Below, piece after piece: positions 13,601 to 22,602 of a stretch of 64,000 nt of DNA (positions are counted from its first letter, which is position 1; every line of letters starts with the position of its first letter). Location: positions 17,309,181 to 17,373,180 of the forward strand of contig CAIIXF020000010.1 in assembly GCA_903813345.2 (NCBI GenBank). Reading direction: 5' to 3'. The position numbers were made by a program, and so were the translations under genes. Source of the DNA: Owenia fusiformis (taxonomy: Eukaryota > Annelida > Polychaeta > Sabellida > Oweniidae). The notes beneath the pieces were generated by a model. That model was not told the DNA's origin. It saw nothing but the letters and a program-made list of their open reading frames with translations, and did not search any database.

Positions 13601-16600
13601 GGTTGGATTCATTTGTAAACTACCTTCCATATGAATCCTGCACGAATCCTGAAGGTTGGATTCATTTGTAAACTACCTTCCATGTGAATCCTGCACGAAT
13701 CCTGAAGGTTGGATTCATTTGTAAACTACCTTCCATATGAATCCTGCACGAATCCTGAAGGTTGGATTCATTTGTAAACTACCTTCCATATGAATCCTGC
13801 ACGAATCCTGAAGGTTGGATTCATTTGTAAACTACCTTCCATATGAATCCTGCACGAATCCTGAAGGTTGGATTCATTTGTAAACTACCTCCATATGAAT
13901 CCTGCACGAATCCTGAAGGTTGGATTCATTTGTAAACTACCTTCCATATGAATCCTGCACGAATCCTGGCTACAGGATTCATTTGTAAACTACTTAAACA
14001 GCGAATCCTGCACGAATCCTGGAGGCAGGATTCATACAGGATTCATATGCGCATATGAATCCTGCTTGAATCCTGCCTCCAGGATTCGGGGATTTGATTC
14101 ACTTTTTTTGCTGTGTAGTGGCTTGAATATTAATCTTACCTTGAAATCTGGGGCAGCCTGTTCCATAGTGACTTGAATATTATTCTTACCTTGAAATCTG
14201 AGGCATTCTGTTCTATACGGAATTGAATATTAATCTCACTTTGAAATCTGAGGCATTCTGTTCCATAGTGACTTGAATATTATTCTTTAACCTTGAAATC
14301 TGAGGCATTCTGTTTTATACGAAATTGAATATTAATCTTACTTTGAAATCTGAGGCATTCTGCTCTATACTGACTTGAATATTAATCTTACCTTAAAATC
14401 TGGGGCAGCCTGTTCCATAGTGACCTGTAAGCTTTCCCGGCTGCAGGCAAAGTGAGGCAGGGGAACTATATGGAACTGGAACAACATAGATGTACTGCAT
14501 TGTATATTTAAATATAATAGAAGGTGCTCTGGATGTGATGTTATTACTGATTCTGTTCCTTATATGTATATAATGTACAGTATATAACTTTTTACTAATT
14601 TATCTTCTTTAATAAGAAATTGTACTCTTCAGATTTGGAGGAAATAAAGATACAAACAAAAATAAATCAAATAAAGTTGCTCAACAAATGCTAGATTTTA
14701 CACACAACATATATGTTTTCTAAATTTGAGCTTCCAAAGCTTAACCTTATTAACATTGAAACAATTTATAGACAACACTGCATATGCATTACCTTGCACC
14801 TACAGTTGTATTTTTAGATCCATTTCTGATTTCAGAAACTCACAATATATAAGGTAGGATTTCGACAAGCTTTTAACATATCTAAGCTACGAGTAGATCA
14901 GGAAAAAACCTAGAGAAATTACACTGGTAATGTACATACTCAGTAATAAATGTCAAACGAAAGCAATGAGAGTTTTTTAAGTCTTACTTGGTTAGCTCGG
15001 GTTAGTTTTGAGATATTTGGACAGTCCTCAGTAAACTTCTGATGCATCCAGAAGAACCTAAACTCAGTCTGAAAATACCATTGTTGATAATATTAAACAA
15101 GCAAATCCGAATGTATCAGAGTTGAAAAAGTTCAGCAATTACAATTCTATTTTATTTCTTTAGTTTTCACAAAACAGTTAAACAGAGAAAACTAGTACCA
15201 TTGATCTGATAAATAAAAAATGGTAGGTTGGCAGGTCTGTATCAACTACTGATTTCACTTAATTATGAACTTGATACACGGGGTGCCATCGAATAATTTT
15301 GGCAACGTACCGGAGAACGACATTTTGCTAAGAAATGGCAATAATTTAGCACAATATATTTTTTAACTAGAGTTCTATTTTGATTTTGACAAAAGTAAGT
15401 ATTCCATGCAATAACTATTTCATTCATGAGTTTGTAGGAATTCTGTTGGAACCCAGTTCTGATCAAGTACGAAGTTATTGAAATCGGCGCAGACGGACTT
15501 TACTCCGAAAGATGGTTTTTCGATTATAACTTTTCACAACATTTAGGTATAGACTTTTGAAAAAAGTACAGAATAGTCTTTATACTTTTGAATAATTCTG
15601 TTATTTCCCATTCACACGACTCTGATTTGTTTAATTTAAAAAAAGTTTTAAAAATATTACTTAGGAACGTAACCGGAGCTGGGAACGTAACCGGAGCAGA
15701 TCAGTTGAATTATTTAATCAAAAAAATTAAAATATATGATTTGTAACATGGTCATTTTCACATTGTTTATATTTCTACTTTTCATATTGACCAATCCCCA
15801 TCCATGTCATTTTAACAGGTCCCTTCATTACTTTACACCAGTGTTTCAAATATTTAATTCCAATGTTTTCAATTCTTTTGTATACTTTCTACTATATCTT
15901 CCTTTATTTAAAGCAATTTTTAGCTTTTCATGGTGTGATTGTTTCGTACTGTTTTTGTATTCCATATAATAGCATTCACTCACATGTAGCTGAGTTTGGG
16001 TCTTGGCCCAGCCTAAGTAGTTGCTTAGAGTTAGATGATAATGTAGATTGTACAGAGAACGTTTGAAGTTTATTTGAAATAGACTATTTTATATATTTTA
16101 ACTTTAGTTATCTGTTACTTTTATTTGCCACCCACGGGCCTTAAACTCGCCCCGTTACAGATTTAAAGCACATATACTAATTTAAAAACATACGGGATTG
16201 TTCGAATGCGTATTTATTACATTTTATTTAAAGAAAAAAATGTATCCATTGTGAAAAATTAAATTTGGTATTTACCATGCATAAGTGCACTTACCTTAGA
16301 AAGGCTATCAGACATAGAACAATCATTGTATGGAGAATGAAGTGATTAAATGTAGTAAGCAAATAATTCCATTTGATTTCACCCATTGTATTTGTTCAGC
16401 GAATTATTAGAACCCACTCTGTTATACTAATTTCTAATTAATTTCTAATTTATACTAATTGCCATGCATTGATTTTCCTGTAAGTGAAGGGTAATAAATG
16501 CTCATTTTAACATTCATATGTGTTTGTAAACAATATATATGCTTTAAATCATATATTGTATTTTTTTAAATTATATAATTCCACTGATCTGCTCCGGTTA

Positions 16601-19387
16601 CGTTCCCAGCTCCGGTTACGTTCCTAAGTAATATTTTTAAAACTTTTTTTTTAATTAAACAAATCAGAGTCGTGTGAATCAGAAATAACAGAATTATTCA
16701 ATAGTATAAGGACTATTCTGTACTTTTTTCAAAAGTCTATACTTAAATGTTGTAAAAAGTTATAATCGAAAAACCATCTTTCGGAGTAAAGTCCGACTGC
16801 GCCGATTTCAATAACTTCGTACTTGATCAGAACTGGGTTCCAACAGAATTCCTTCAAACTCATGAATGAAATAGCCATTGCATGGAATACTTACTTTTGT
16901 CAAAATCAAAGTAGAACTCGAGTTAAAAAATATATTGTGCTAAATTATTGCCATTTCTTAGTAAAATGTCGTTCTCCGGTACGTTGCCAAAATTATTCGA
17001 TGGTACCCCGTGTGATACACAGATTGAACCTTATTTCAAAAATGAAATGCTCTACCTCAGTGTCATAAATGGGGTGACTCTTCCAGCACATCATATCAAT
17101 GATAAAGTATGTCTGCAAAGCCTCAGACCAAACGCAGTCCAATACACTATATTCTAAAATAAAGCAAATAAAGTAGGTTTAACATTAATGTGCTCAGTAA
17201 CTGAGTATTACATTTCAAGGTGTTCACCTTGATCTAAAATGAATGCTCTAAATGCTCCAAAAGACTGAAGCAATGGTGGTAAATCCGCTACTTTTAAAAT
17301 CTGCATTTGTAAATTTACTGTTATTAATGGGATCACAATAAGTACTCTTATACTGGTACATACATATCATGCTAGAGTGCATCTTATGTAGTTTACTTTA
17401 CTACTACAACTACCAGTAAATTGGAAGGAGAGAATTTGAGTAGATACCTACCATGTGATCCCCGGCCTTGTTGGGACATTGACCCTCCAGGTATTGCACT
17501 TGCAAACTCATTCAGCTTGTAACCTGTCTTGCCATATGCTCGTGTGATGCCCTTAATAAACATAATGGAACCACAGTTGTTTAAAGTAATCAGCGTAAAT
17601 CATTATTGTTTAAATAACTATTGTTTCCACATATTTTTGTCAACGGGGCACTTAAATCGAATTGTTCCTGTTCTGGTCATGATAATGTTTCCTACTGTGT
17701 GTTTCTTTGATACATGCGCACTTGTCATTTTCCTTTTTGCCAATGTGCTTGCTTACATATCTACATGGATACAAAATCTCTGGTTAAAAAAGAGGTAATA
17801 AGCATGCATATTACACACAAGTTGATTCCTTATAGATGACCAGGTGTACCTTAGATGCAATAAGCAGGACCCTCTTCCCCACTGGACTCATCACCATCAG
17901 CCACTCCTTGTCAAAGTTTTCAGGGACTGCCACCATCCATTCACTGAACATCAACTGCAATAGAAATTAAGGTTAAAGACATAATAATTTTTCATACTGA
18001 ATGGTTGGTAGGGGTGTCAGCCATTGTTGCTTTTAGTGTTTGATTATAGTTTGGGATATTTGGGGTTTGTTATCCTGATGGATAGTAGTGCTCGTGGATG
18101 ATTCTTTTGTTCCCATGTTTTGTAATTACTATTTTCTCTCTTTTTCGAACTTGTACTTGCATAAACCTGGCATAAAACATTGCTAGTCTCGCTTCAATGC
18201 CCTCACCTCCTCCCCCTTATTTACATGTACTTTACAACAGGTTGTTATAGTAGATAAGGTGAGGGGGCTCATGGACTAACAAAATCCATGTACTGTACGT
18301 GTAACTTTATGATAGATTACATGGTCCAGTTTTACAACCATAGGATTAGTAACCATGGTTATAAGAGGTTGGAAATATAATCACTGAGCTTATAGAATTA
18401 ACAAAGGATCTGGTGATACCATGACTGTCATACTTTGACAAGACTTGACCCACCTTTAAGATGATCCAAATCTAAATATCCAAATATCTTATGTTATAAC
18501 TTCTTCAATTAAGAAGACTCAAAAGTTGACAAAGTTGATTAAAGTACCTGATTGGAGTAATATCTGCCAGGTTTGTTAACTGGTTCAGATACAGTTTCCA
18601 TTGCTTCTTCTGCACCGTCATCCTCGTATTCATCATCATCTGCAGTTGACCAATCAGAATCTGCCAGTCTCCTCGCATGACTCTGATAGTTAAATCTTTT
18701 TCTATAACAGACAAAGAAGATTTTGAGGTTCCATCCTGTTTATTTCAAATTTTATTGATTTTAACATATAAATTGGCATTAATATTCATCTGTTTTTATA
18801 GTGGTATAATTTTCATATCAATAGTTATGCAAATTAAAATATGTCCAGTAAAAGAAAATGTTATCTGACCAATATAGTGGGGAGGCTATTCTCCACTTCT
18901 GGTAAAAAGCAAAATTATACAAGAAAAGGTATTTAACTTTTTGTGATTTTATAACATGGGCTCTATGGGGAATCTCCCCAAACTAGAAGTCACATTTTCA
19001 AACAATATTAAATTTTCAAAGTTGATAGACAATTTTCGAAACCATATTTCTAGATGTACTTTTACTTGTACAGGTGGATTTCAAATATGACATCACTTTG
19101 ACTGAATTTTGAATATTTAATGACGTAAATCAAGATTATATCTACTGGCATCTAGTCTATTGAGAAATAGGCATGTCTTTTGATAAGACTGAGCCTATTT
19201 TGTTTAGCTTTAAATGACTATCATATATCCCTTCAACATGTGATTCAGTTAACAACAACTCTTACTCTTTCTGGCGTTCTAAGATGCTCTTCCGTCTTTC
19301 ATCTTGACTGCTTTTGCTATACTTTGCCTTATATTGGCTGATACGCAGCTGATCTGGAGTCAAGGCATTCTTCTCGGGAGTGGACAT
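4639..19387 (-). CDS. SNUPN: Snurportin-1, m3G-cap-binding import adaptor for spliceosomal snRNPs (8 coding exons)
   Basis: Snurportin-1 binds the trimethylguanosine cap of U snRNAs and carries snRNPs into the nucleus with importin-beta. Exons from the ATG are 19387-19266, 18701-18548, 17954-17850, 17551-17452, 17153-17056, 15068-14988, 14475-14392 and 5070-4639. They total 1176 nt (391 aa plus stop; human about 360), all with AG acceptors, GT donors and matching phase. The N-terminus has the importin-beta-binding pattern ([27 protein letters not shown]). The cap-binding domain follows: [48 protein letters not shown], then [23 protein letters not shown] and [12 protein letters not shown]. The two tryptophans that sandwich the cap in the human protein correspond to SEW and TWL here. 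The C-terminal tail is longer than in human, charged and low complexity. Intron 7 (14391-5071, 9.3 kb) holds an exon-7-derived tandem array split by a large transposon; intron 5 holds another inverted-repeat element. Recalled homology makes the identity firm; exon edges are my reading. Confidence 0.93.
5257..5952 (-). repeat. Tandem array of truncated snurportin exon 7 copies with splice donors (left part)
   Basis: About 14 tandem copies of a unit near 50 bp. On the minus strand each full copy reads like the 3' end of exon 7 (CACTATGGAACAGGCTGCC then CCAGATTTCAAG) followed by its donor GTAAGA and then AATATTCAAG. The real exon 7 is at 14475-14392, so the array is copied from a coding exon plus the start of its intron. 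Some copies form a diverged subtype (GAGGCATTCTG on the plus strand). The array continues at 14119-14391; the transposon at 5953-14115 interrupts it in mid-unit. Confidence 0.85.
5985..6527. repeat. Left subterminal 53-bp tandem repeats of the foldback element
   Basis: Roughly nine units built around GGATTCATATGGAAGGTAG, TTTACAAATGAATCCAACC and TTCAGGATTCGTGC. Each unit holds several GGATTC/GAATCC motifs in both orientations. The first unit or two, next to the terminus, are variant and richer in the motif. This resembles transposase-binding subterminal repeats. Confidence 0.85.
6540..6975. repeat. Inner left inverted arm of the foldback element
   Basis: This arm (for example GTATCTAGAATGGTATATTA, AGATAAGAGAAATGGGGAAA, GATGTATTCATATTCATATC) reappears inverted at 10968-11293 and 12114-12190. 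The right arm is split by the nested element at 11302-12105. The arms are clearly diverged, unlike the element's near-identical termini. Confidence 0.75.
7133..8370 (+). repeat. Direct duplication inside the foldback element core
   Basis: The block beginning TTGTTGAGATATTAACTTGA at about 7133 is repeated at about 8091 with many shared segments (TTTGTGTTTTATCGGGAGGG, TTCATATTGTGTGTATTAGA). The first copy contains the insertion at 7311-7847, the second does not, so the second copy serves as a paralogous empty site. Confidence 0.75.
7311..7847. mobile_element. 537-bp palindromic MITE with 5-bp ATAGT duplication
   Basis: The ends are CACTGGTGATCCACTCGATT and its inverse; arms of over 200 bp fold back around a centre near 7580. 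ATAGT flanks it at 7306-7310 and 7848-7852, and the paralogous empty site near 8260 (GCTTCATGGCCAGG) supports the boundaries. A GGTTACCAAAACGGTTCG palindrome sits near each end. It has no credible coding capacity; the open frames are the two arms read through. Confidence 0.8.
9776..9958. mobile_element. Poly-G MITE-like element with GGCGTAGCCAG ends
   Basis: The left end is CAGGGGCGTAGCCAGC followed by GGGGGTGCGATCG, and the right end is CGCACCCCCCTGGCTACACC. Long G runs lie inside. A further inverted match to the left end, including CGACTGAAAGCAGGCTACGG, lies at about 10880-10915, so the original element may have been larger (9776-10917) and the short form a nested or internal match. Confidence 0.5.
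10000..10165. repeat. Palindromic repeat centred near 10085
   Basis: AAAGACCGAGATTTTATGAT on the left faces ATCATAAAATCGAGGTCTTT on the right, with GACCGAAATCGCG and CGATTGAGGTC at the centre. It looks like a short foldback element or a decayed MITE. Confidence 0.6.
10968..11293. repeat. Inner right inverted arm of the foldback element (part 1)
   Basis: Inverted partner of 6640-6975, for example GATATGAATATGAATACATC and CCCAATTCTCTTATCTATGT. It breaks off at the insertion site of the 11302-12105 element and resumes at 12114-12190. Confidence 0.75.
11302..12105. mobile_element. 804-bp nested MITE with 8-bp AAAGATAT duplication
   Basis: The ends are TAGCCTTGCCCATGTCGGT and an inverted GTAGCCTTGCCCAAGTCGGT, with similarity for about 60 bp. 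AAAGATAT stands at 11294-11301 and 12106-12113. The interrupted sequence is the inner right arm, whose intact partner at about 6600-6625 confirms the insertion. An 8-bp duplication fits hAT or P-type transposition; the class is inferred. No coding sequence is seen. Confidence 0.8.
13075..14095. repeat. Right subterminal 53-bp tandem repeats of the foldback element
   Basis: About 18 units, inverted relative to the left array, built around GAATCCTGCACGAATCCTGA, AGGTTGGATTCATTTGTAAA and CTACCTTCCATAT. The units at 13440-13960 are nearly identical, pointing to recent homogenisation, while those at 13075-13300 are older variants. Confidence 0.85.
14119..14391 (-). repeat. Tandem array of truncated snurportin exon 7 copies (right part)
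   Basis: About five more copies of the 50-bp unit lie directly downstream, in gene orientation, of the intact exon 7. They include both subtypes found in the left part. The adjoining functional exon differs by having the upstream half of the exon and a real acceptor (TTGTTCCAG at 14484-14476). Confidence 0.85.
15277..17012. mobile_element. 1.74-kb inverted-repeat element in snurportin intron 5, TGATA duplication
   Basis: Arms of about 450 bp (15277-15745 and about 16545-17012) are inverted copies. The ends are CACGGGGTGCCATCGAATAA and its inverse, and TGATA flanks at 15272-15276 and 17013-17017. The inner arm edge carries a doubled GGAACGTAACCGGAGC motif. Each arm has an equivalent short open frame (67 and 81 codons) because the arms are copies; this is not evidence of coding. 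The centre (15746-16544) is AT-rich with no recognised gene. The 5-bp duplication and CAC ends resemble those of the 7311-7847 element, though the arm sequences differ. Confidence 0.8.
18805..19010. repeat. Dispersed repeat in snurportin intron 1 (copy 1)
   Basis: Shares AAATTAAAATATGTC, AGTAAAAGAAAAT, CTTTTTGTGATTTTATAACA and TGGGGAATCTC with 53895-54045 in the same orientation. No terminal structure is clear. Confidence 0.55.
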
Positions 19388-20704
19388 TTTAAAATGTAAG
19401 GCTAAACCATCTCAATTATCTAAAAAAAACATAAATAGCAAATTAAATCGCATTCATTTGCTAAATCTTATTTTTTAAGTTTGATAGATGAAAAAACAGT
19501 GAAATACATAGTTGCTAAAATATATGTGGAATGGTAACTTGTCACTCAACTTTTTTGCTAAACATCTTCCAAAAAGTGGATGAGCATAAAATCATATTGT
19601 CAACAATGCCTGTTCATAAATTTCTTACATCATTGCAAACTTATGCCATTTTCATTGATATTCAATATTCATTTTCAATATTCCTCGTATAAAGACGAAA
19701 TATATTGTTGTATCTACACAGCTTACATTCTGTGTTTCCATGCCAAAGCAGCATCATCTTCGTACTTTCCAAATCGACTTCTGGTCAAAATAAAAACAAA
19801 ATTTTCCAGGAAAAAGACAACAATTCTACTAATTCTAGGTAAAATGTAATATGGTTTCAAGGCGTGATGTTGGGTTGATTCTTTCACCAGAATGTGGCGG
19901 TGATATATTTGAAGGTAGTAGAAAGATGCTATCTGCCACTTTCTAAGGTTCTAGCGAACACCACCCTGAGGGTGTTTGCCAGCTAATGTGGCGAACGTTC
20001 TGAGTATGTCTGTCTCCTTCATCTTCACCATCTTCTCAGGGCAGCATTCGACTCTCTAGTCCAATTTACATCTGGGTAATCAAAAGGCGACAAAGCTGTT
20101 TCTGGTCAATCTGAGTTTCTGCGAAATGGTAGACGTCAGAGCGATGACAATATTTTAACTTGGTGCCTATTTGAAACTTTGGAATGCTTTCTGTGAATCG
20201 TATAATATGAAAAAAACTCGACGGTGACTAAAGTTAGTACCCGGGTTCAGTAAATTTTGGGCCTTTGGAGCACTGCGCTAACAATTCCAAGGGTGTCCAT
20301 CTCTTCATTTAAACGCTGGGGATATTTAAAACAGTTTCAACATGGTGAAATACATAGAAAATGACATAAAGTGGCCAAAAATGAAAAGAAAACACAAACC
20401 GGAAAATGCTGCAGTGATGACGGTCGTGCTCACAAATAATTAGCACGATTCAAAATGGAAAATGATGTTGATTTGATAAAAATAATACTAAAATAAATAA
20501 AAAAGTAATGTTAAGTTCAATTATGTAAAATCGAGTCGAGTTATTAATGATATCATAGATGATGAAAAGGTATATTATTGCTTGTCTTTATGAGCTAAAA
20601 CAACGAACGAGAAATAATTCGCCTCAAATCTGTTCGCAATTTAAGCTGGATACTTGTATAAAAGCCTTACTCCGGCGATAGTATAGCCAATAACAGAATA
20701 TTAT

Positions 20705-21061
20705 CCCGTGCCGGTGTGAAAGAAATTATGGTCCCCTGGGGATTATGGTCCCCTTTCTAAACGGCCCTTATTGGCCCTGATTGTGTATAAGATAATAAGG
20801 GAAAGAGTTGTATAGCACAAAGAGGTCACCATATAAATCAATGGAGAGTAGGACCATAAATTAATAGGACCTCCTACCCTTTTACACCGGTGTAAAAGGG
20901 CAGGAGGTCCTTTCAAATTATGGTCCTACTCTCCATTTGTTTATATGGTGACCTAAATACAACTCTTTCCCTCATTATCTTATACACAATCAGGGCCAGT
21001 AAGGGCCGTTGAGAAGGGGGACCATAATCCCCGGAGGACCATAATTTCTTTTACACCGGGA
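20705..21061. mobile_element. Head-to-head pair of small CCGGTGTAAAAG elements forming a 357-bp palindrome
   Basis: The two halves are inverted copies of about 175 bp (GAAATTATGGTCC, GGGGATTATGGTCCCC, GGCCCTGATTGTGTATAAGA, AATGGAGAGTAGGACCATAA). The outer ends are CCGGTGTGAAAG and CTTTTACACCGG, and the centre is TTTTACACCGGTGTAAAA, i.e. two termini fused. So each arm alone is bounded by this motif. A partial copy of the arm lies at about 60226-60290. Confidence 0.75.
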
Positions 21062-21099
21062 TGAACAGAATAAAGATACCGTGTTGGAAGAAAGTAATG

Positions 21100-21345
21100 G
21101 AAGCAGGTTTTGTTTGCGTTTTGATTCCGTTGTGTCAACCGAAAAATTCAGTCTTGAATGAGGCCCATTTTCTTCAACTGAAATCTGGACTGAAATTAAA
21201 AAATAAGGCCTTAAAAGACCCAGTAATGACCAAAAGGCCCACTTTTTAGGGCCACCCCCTTGGATGGGCCCAGAAAAAAATAGGTAGAGGCCCCAACCCC
21301 CCCCCCCCCCAGAATGGCCCAGATCCGCCAGTGCGCCAGTGTTAT
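21100..21345. mobile_element. Poly-G MITE, CACTGGCGGATC family (reverse orientation)
   Basis: Read on the minus strand it begins with CACTGGCGGATCTGGGCC and a G run, then CCCATCCAAGGGGGTGGCCC and a region resembling 21617-21838 (AAGGCCTTATTTTTTAATTT). The far end is indistinct. Confidence 0.5.
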
Positions 21346-21616
21346 TCAAATAACATCGGACTATGTTTGATTTTAGGGGCGGGAGCGCGCGTCTCGCGCC
21401 ACTGGGTTTATGTAATTAAAAATTGGATAAAAATGGCCAATAATTTATATATCACTAGTCCATATTAGTTAGAAGTTTGTATTTTAAAACGCAACCCCCC
21501 CCCCCCCAACCGCTTTCAAAGCTTGCTCGAGCTCTTGCTCGCTCGTGACGTATAAGTTTATATTACTCACAAAATATCCACTGCCATGGACCTCTATTTT
21601 TTTAGCTCTATTTAGG

Positions 21617-21838
21617 TCCATTCACTGGCGGATATGGGGGGGGGGGCAGAAAATGCCTTAAGGCCCCCAAAGAGTGGGCCTTTTTGGTCAGGGCATTTTG
21701 AGGCCTTATTTTTCAATTTTTGGCCAAATTTTGAAGAAAATGGCCTCAAGATTTCAAAATTTGTGTCTACTTTTTGGTTTAGGGGCCCACATTTTTTCTC
21801 AGACCTCCCCTTGTTGATTCCAAGATCCGCCCCTTAAG
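21617..21838. mobile_element. Poly-G MITE, CACTGGCGGAT family
   Basis: The left end CACTGGCGGATATGGGGGG faces CCAAGATCCGCCCCTTA at the right. The interior (GAGGCCTTATTTTTCAATTT, AGGGGCCCAC) resembles the copies at 21100-21345 and 45549-45845. CACTGGCGGATC ends are common in invertebrate hAT-like MITEs; the class is inferred. Confidence 0.6.
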
Positions 21839-21970
21839 TCCATAATTATTTGCACCGTGGGCTAAAATCTTGCAAGACCCCATGTTAACATTGCCCATGA
21901 AAATATGCATCGTTTTAATTTACTCGATCGATCGCGAGTCTCTACCTAATTCTTTCAGTGGCCATAGAAT

Positions 21971-22602
21971 ATGGTAAGTTTTTATCATTCATTTACTATT
22001 GTTCATGATTTTAAAAGTTATTATGAGCTTTTTGAAAAAAAATTGGAACTAAAAGTTGTGAGCTTTTAATTTCTCAAATATTCAAATTTCCTGCCATTTC
22101 CAAATAGAAGTTGAAATTTTCTAACCACCAAAATTGATGTTCCACTATTGAGTTCGTTTATCATCTTCACATTTATGAGTTGCTTGTGTCCTGCCAGTCT
22201 AAAGATATCAAGAACTACGACCCACAACATGCAATAAAGCTTTGGTGGGAAGGCGCAACCCGACATACTAACTATAAAGAGGGTAGAACGATGAGATCAA
22301 AGAAAAGCACAAAAGTGAACAACAGAGTACAACAGAAAGACGAAGAAGTAGAAACTGTAGAAGTAGAAGCTGAAGATGTAGAAGCAAACAAATTAGAAGC
22401 TGAACAAATGCATGCAGTGGAAAATGTAGCTGCTGAGATAGTACCATCAAATGACACAGATGATGATGATGATGATGATGATGATGAAGGGTTTGATGAG
22501 CTATCGCTACGTGATGATGATGAGTATGAACTGAGTGAAAAACAAGTCAATGACAATATGAAAAATATCATAGCAATAATGGATAAGGATGATGATTTAT
22601 AA
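21971..22602 (+). CDS. Small acidic protein of unknown function (2 exons, ATG alone in exon 1)
   Basis: Exon 2 (22198-22602) follows a good acceptor (GTGTCCTGCCAG) and is open for 134 codons to TAA. A donor ATG|GTAAGT at 21971-21979 lies 224 nt upstream, so splicing would join an initiator Met directly to SKDIKNYDPQHAIKLWWEG, giving 135 aa. After this start come a basic stretch (RSKKSTKVNNR), a Glu/Val-rich part (EEVETVEVEAEDVEANK), an Asp run from a (GAT)n tract, and a charged C-terminus ending DKDDDL. The DPQ..I.LWW..A.R..NYK motif vaguely recalls short C-terminal motifs in domesticated hAT or zinc-finger proteins, but I do not recognise the family. Alternatively exon 2 is the last exon of a larger gene. 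The consistent frame and splice sites argue it is real. Confidence 0.55.

Larger units (their letters stand above)
5953..14115. mobile_element. 8.16-kb non-autonomous foldback DNA transposon with 3-bp TAG target duplication
   Basis: Both ends are CACAGCAAAAAAAGTGAATC, inverted, and match almost perfectly for about 190 bp. TAG flanks the element at 5950-5952 and 14116-14118; removing the element and one TAG restores a normal exon-array unit (CCATAG joined to TGGCTTG), which proves an insertion. Inside each end is an array of 53-bp subterminal repeats in inverted orientation. Further in, a second inverted pair (6540-6975 against 10968-11293 plus 12114-12190) surrounds a core with several nested elements. 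No reading frame over about 110 residues and no transposase is seen, so it must be mobilised in trans. CAC ends, a 3-bp duplication and subterminal repeats are reminiscent of CACTA/EnSpm elements; that assignment is inference. The near identity of the ends suggests a fairly recent insertion. Confidence 0.85.
19388..21970. other. Intergenic region between divergent snurportin and a small acidic-protein gene
   Basis: The snurportin promoter and any 5' UTR exon should lie just right of 19387 on the minus strand; no TATA box is obvious. The interval contains the palindrome at 20705-21061 and two poly-G elements at 21100-21345 and 21617-21838. No coding exon is recognised. Confidence 0.5.

Noticed and set aside
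18505-18714. 69-codon minus-strand frame as an independent gene
   Set aside because: It is another frame of snurportin exon 2 ([10 protein letters not shown] in the correct frame).
21954-21973. A 15-nt internal microexon (TTTCAG acceptor at 21958, donor at 21974) upstream of the acidic gene
   Set aside because: In the frame of exon 2 it would contain TAG; treating the ATG as the initiator at the end of a longer 5' exon explains the sequence better.
22268-22571. Ser-rich minus-strand frame
   Set aside because: It is the antisense of the (GAT)n tract and acidic coding region.
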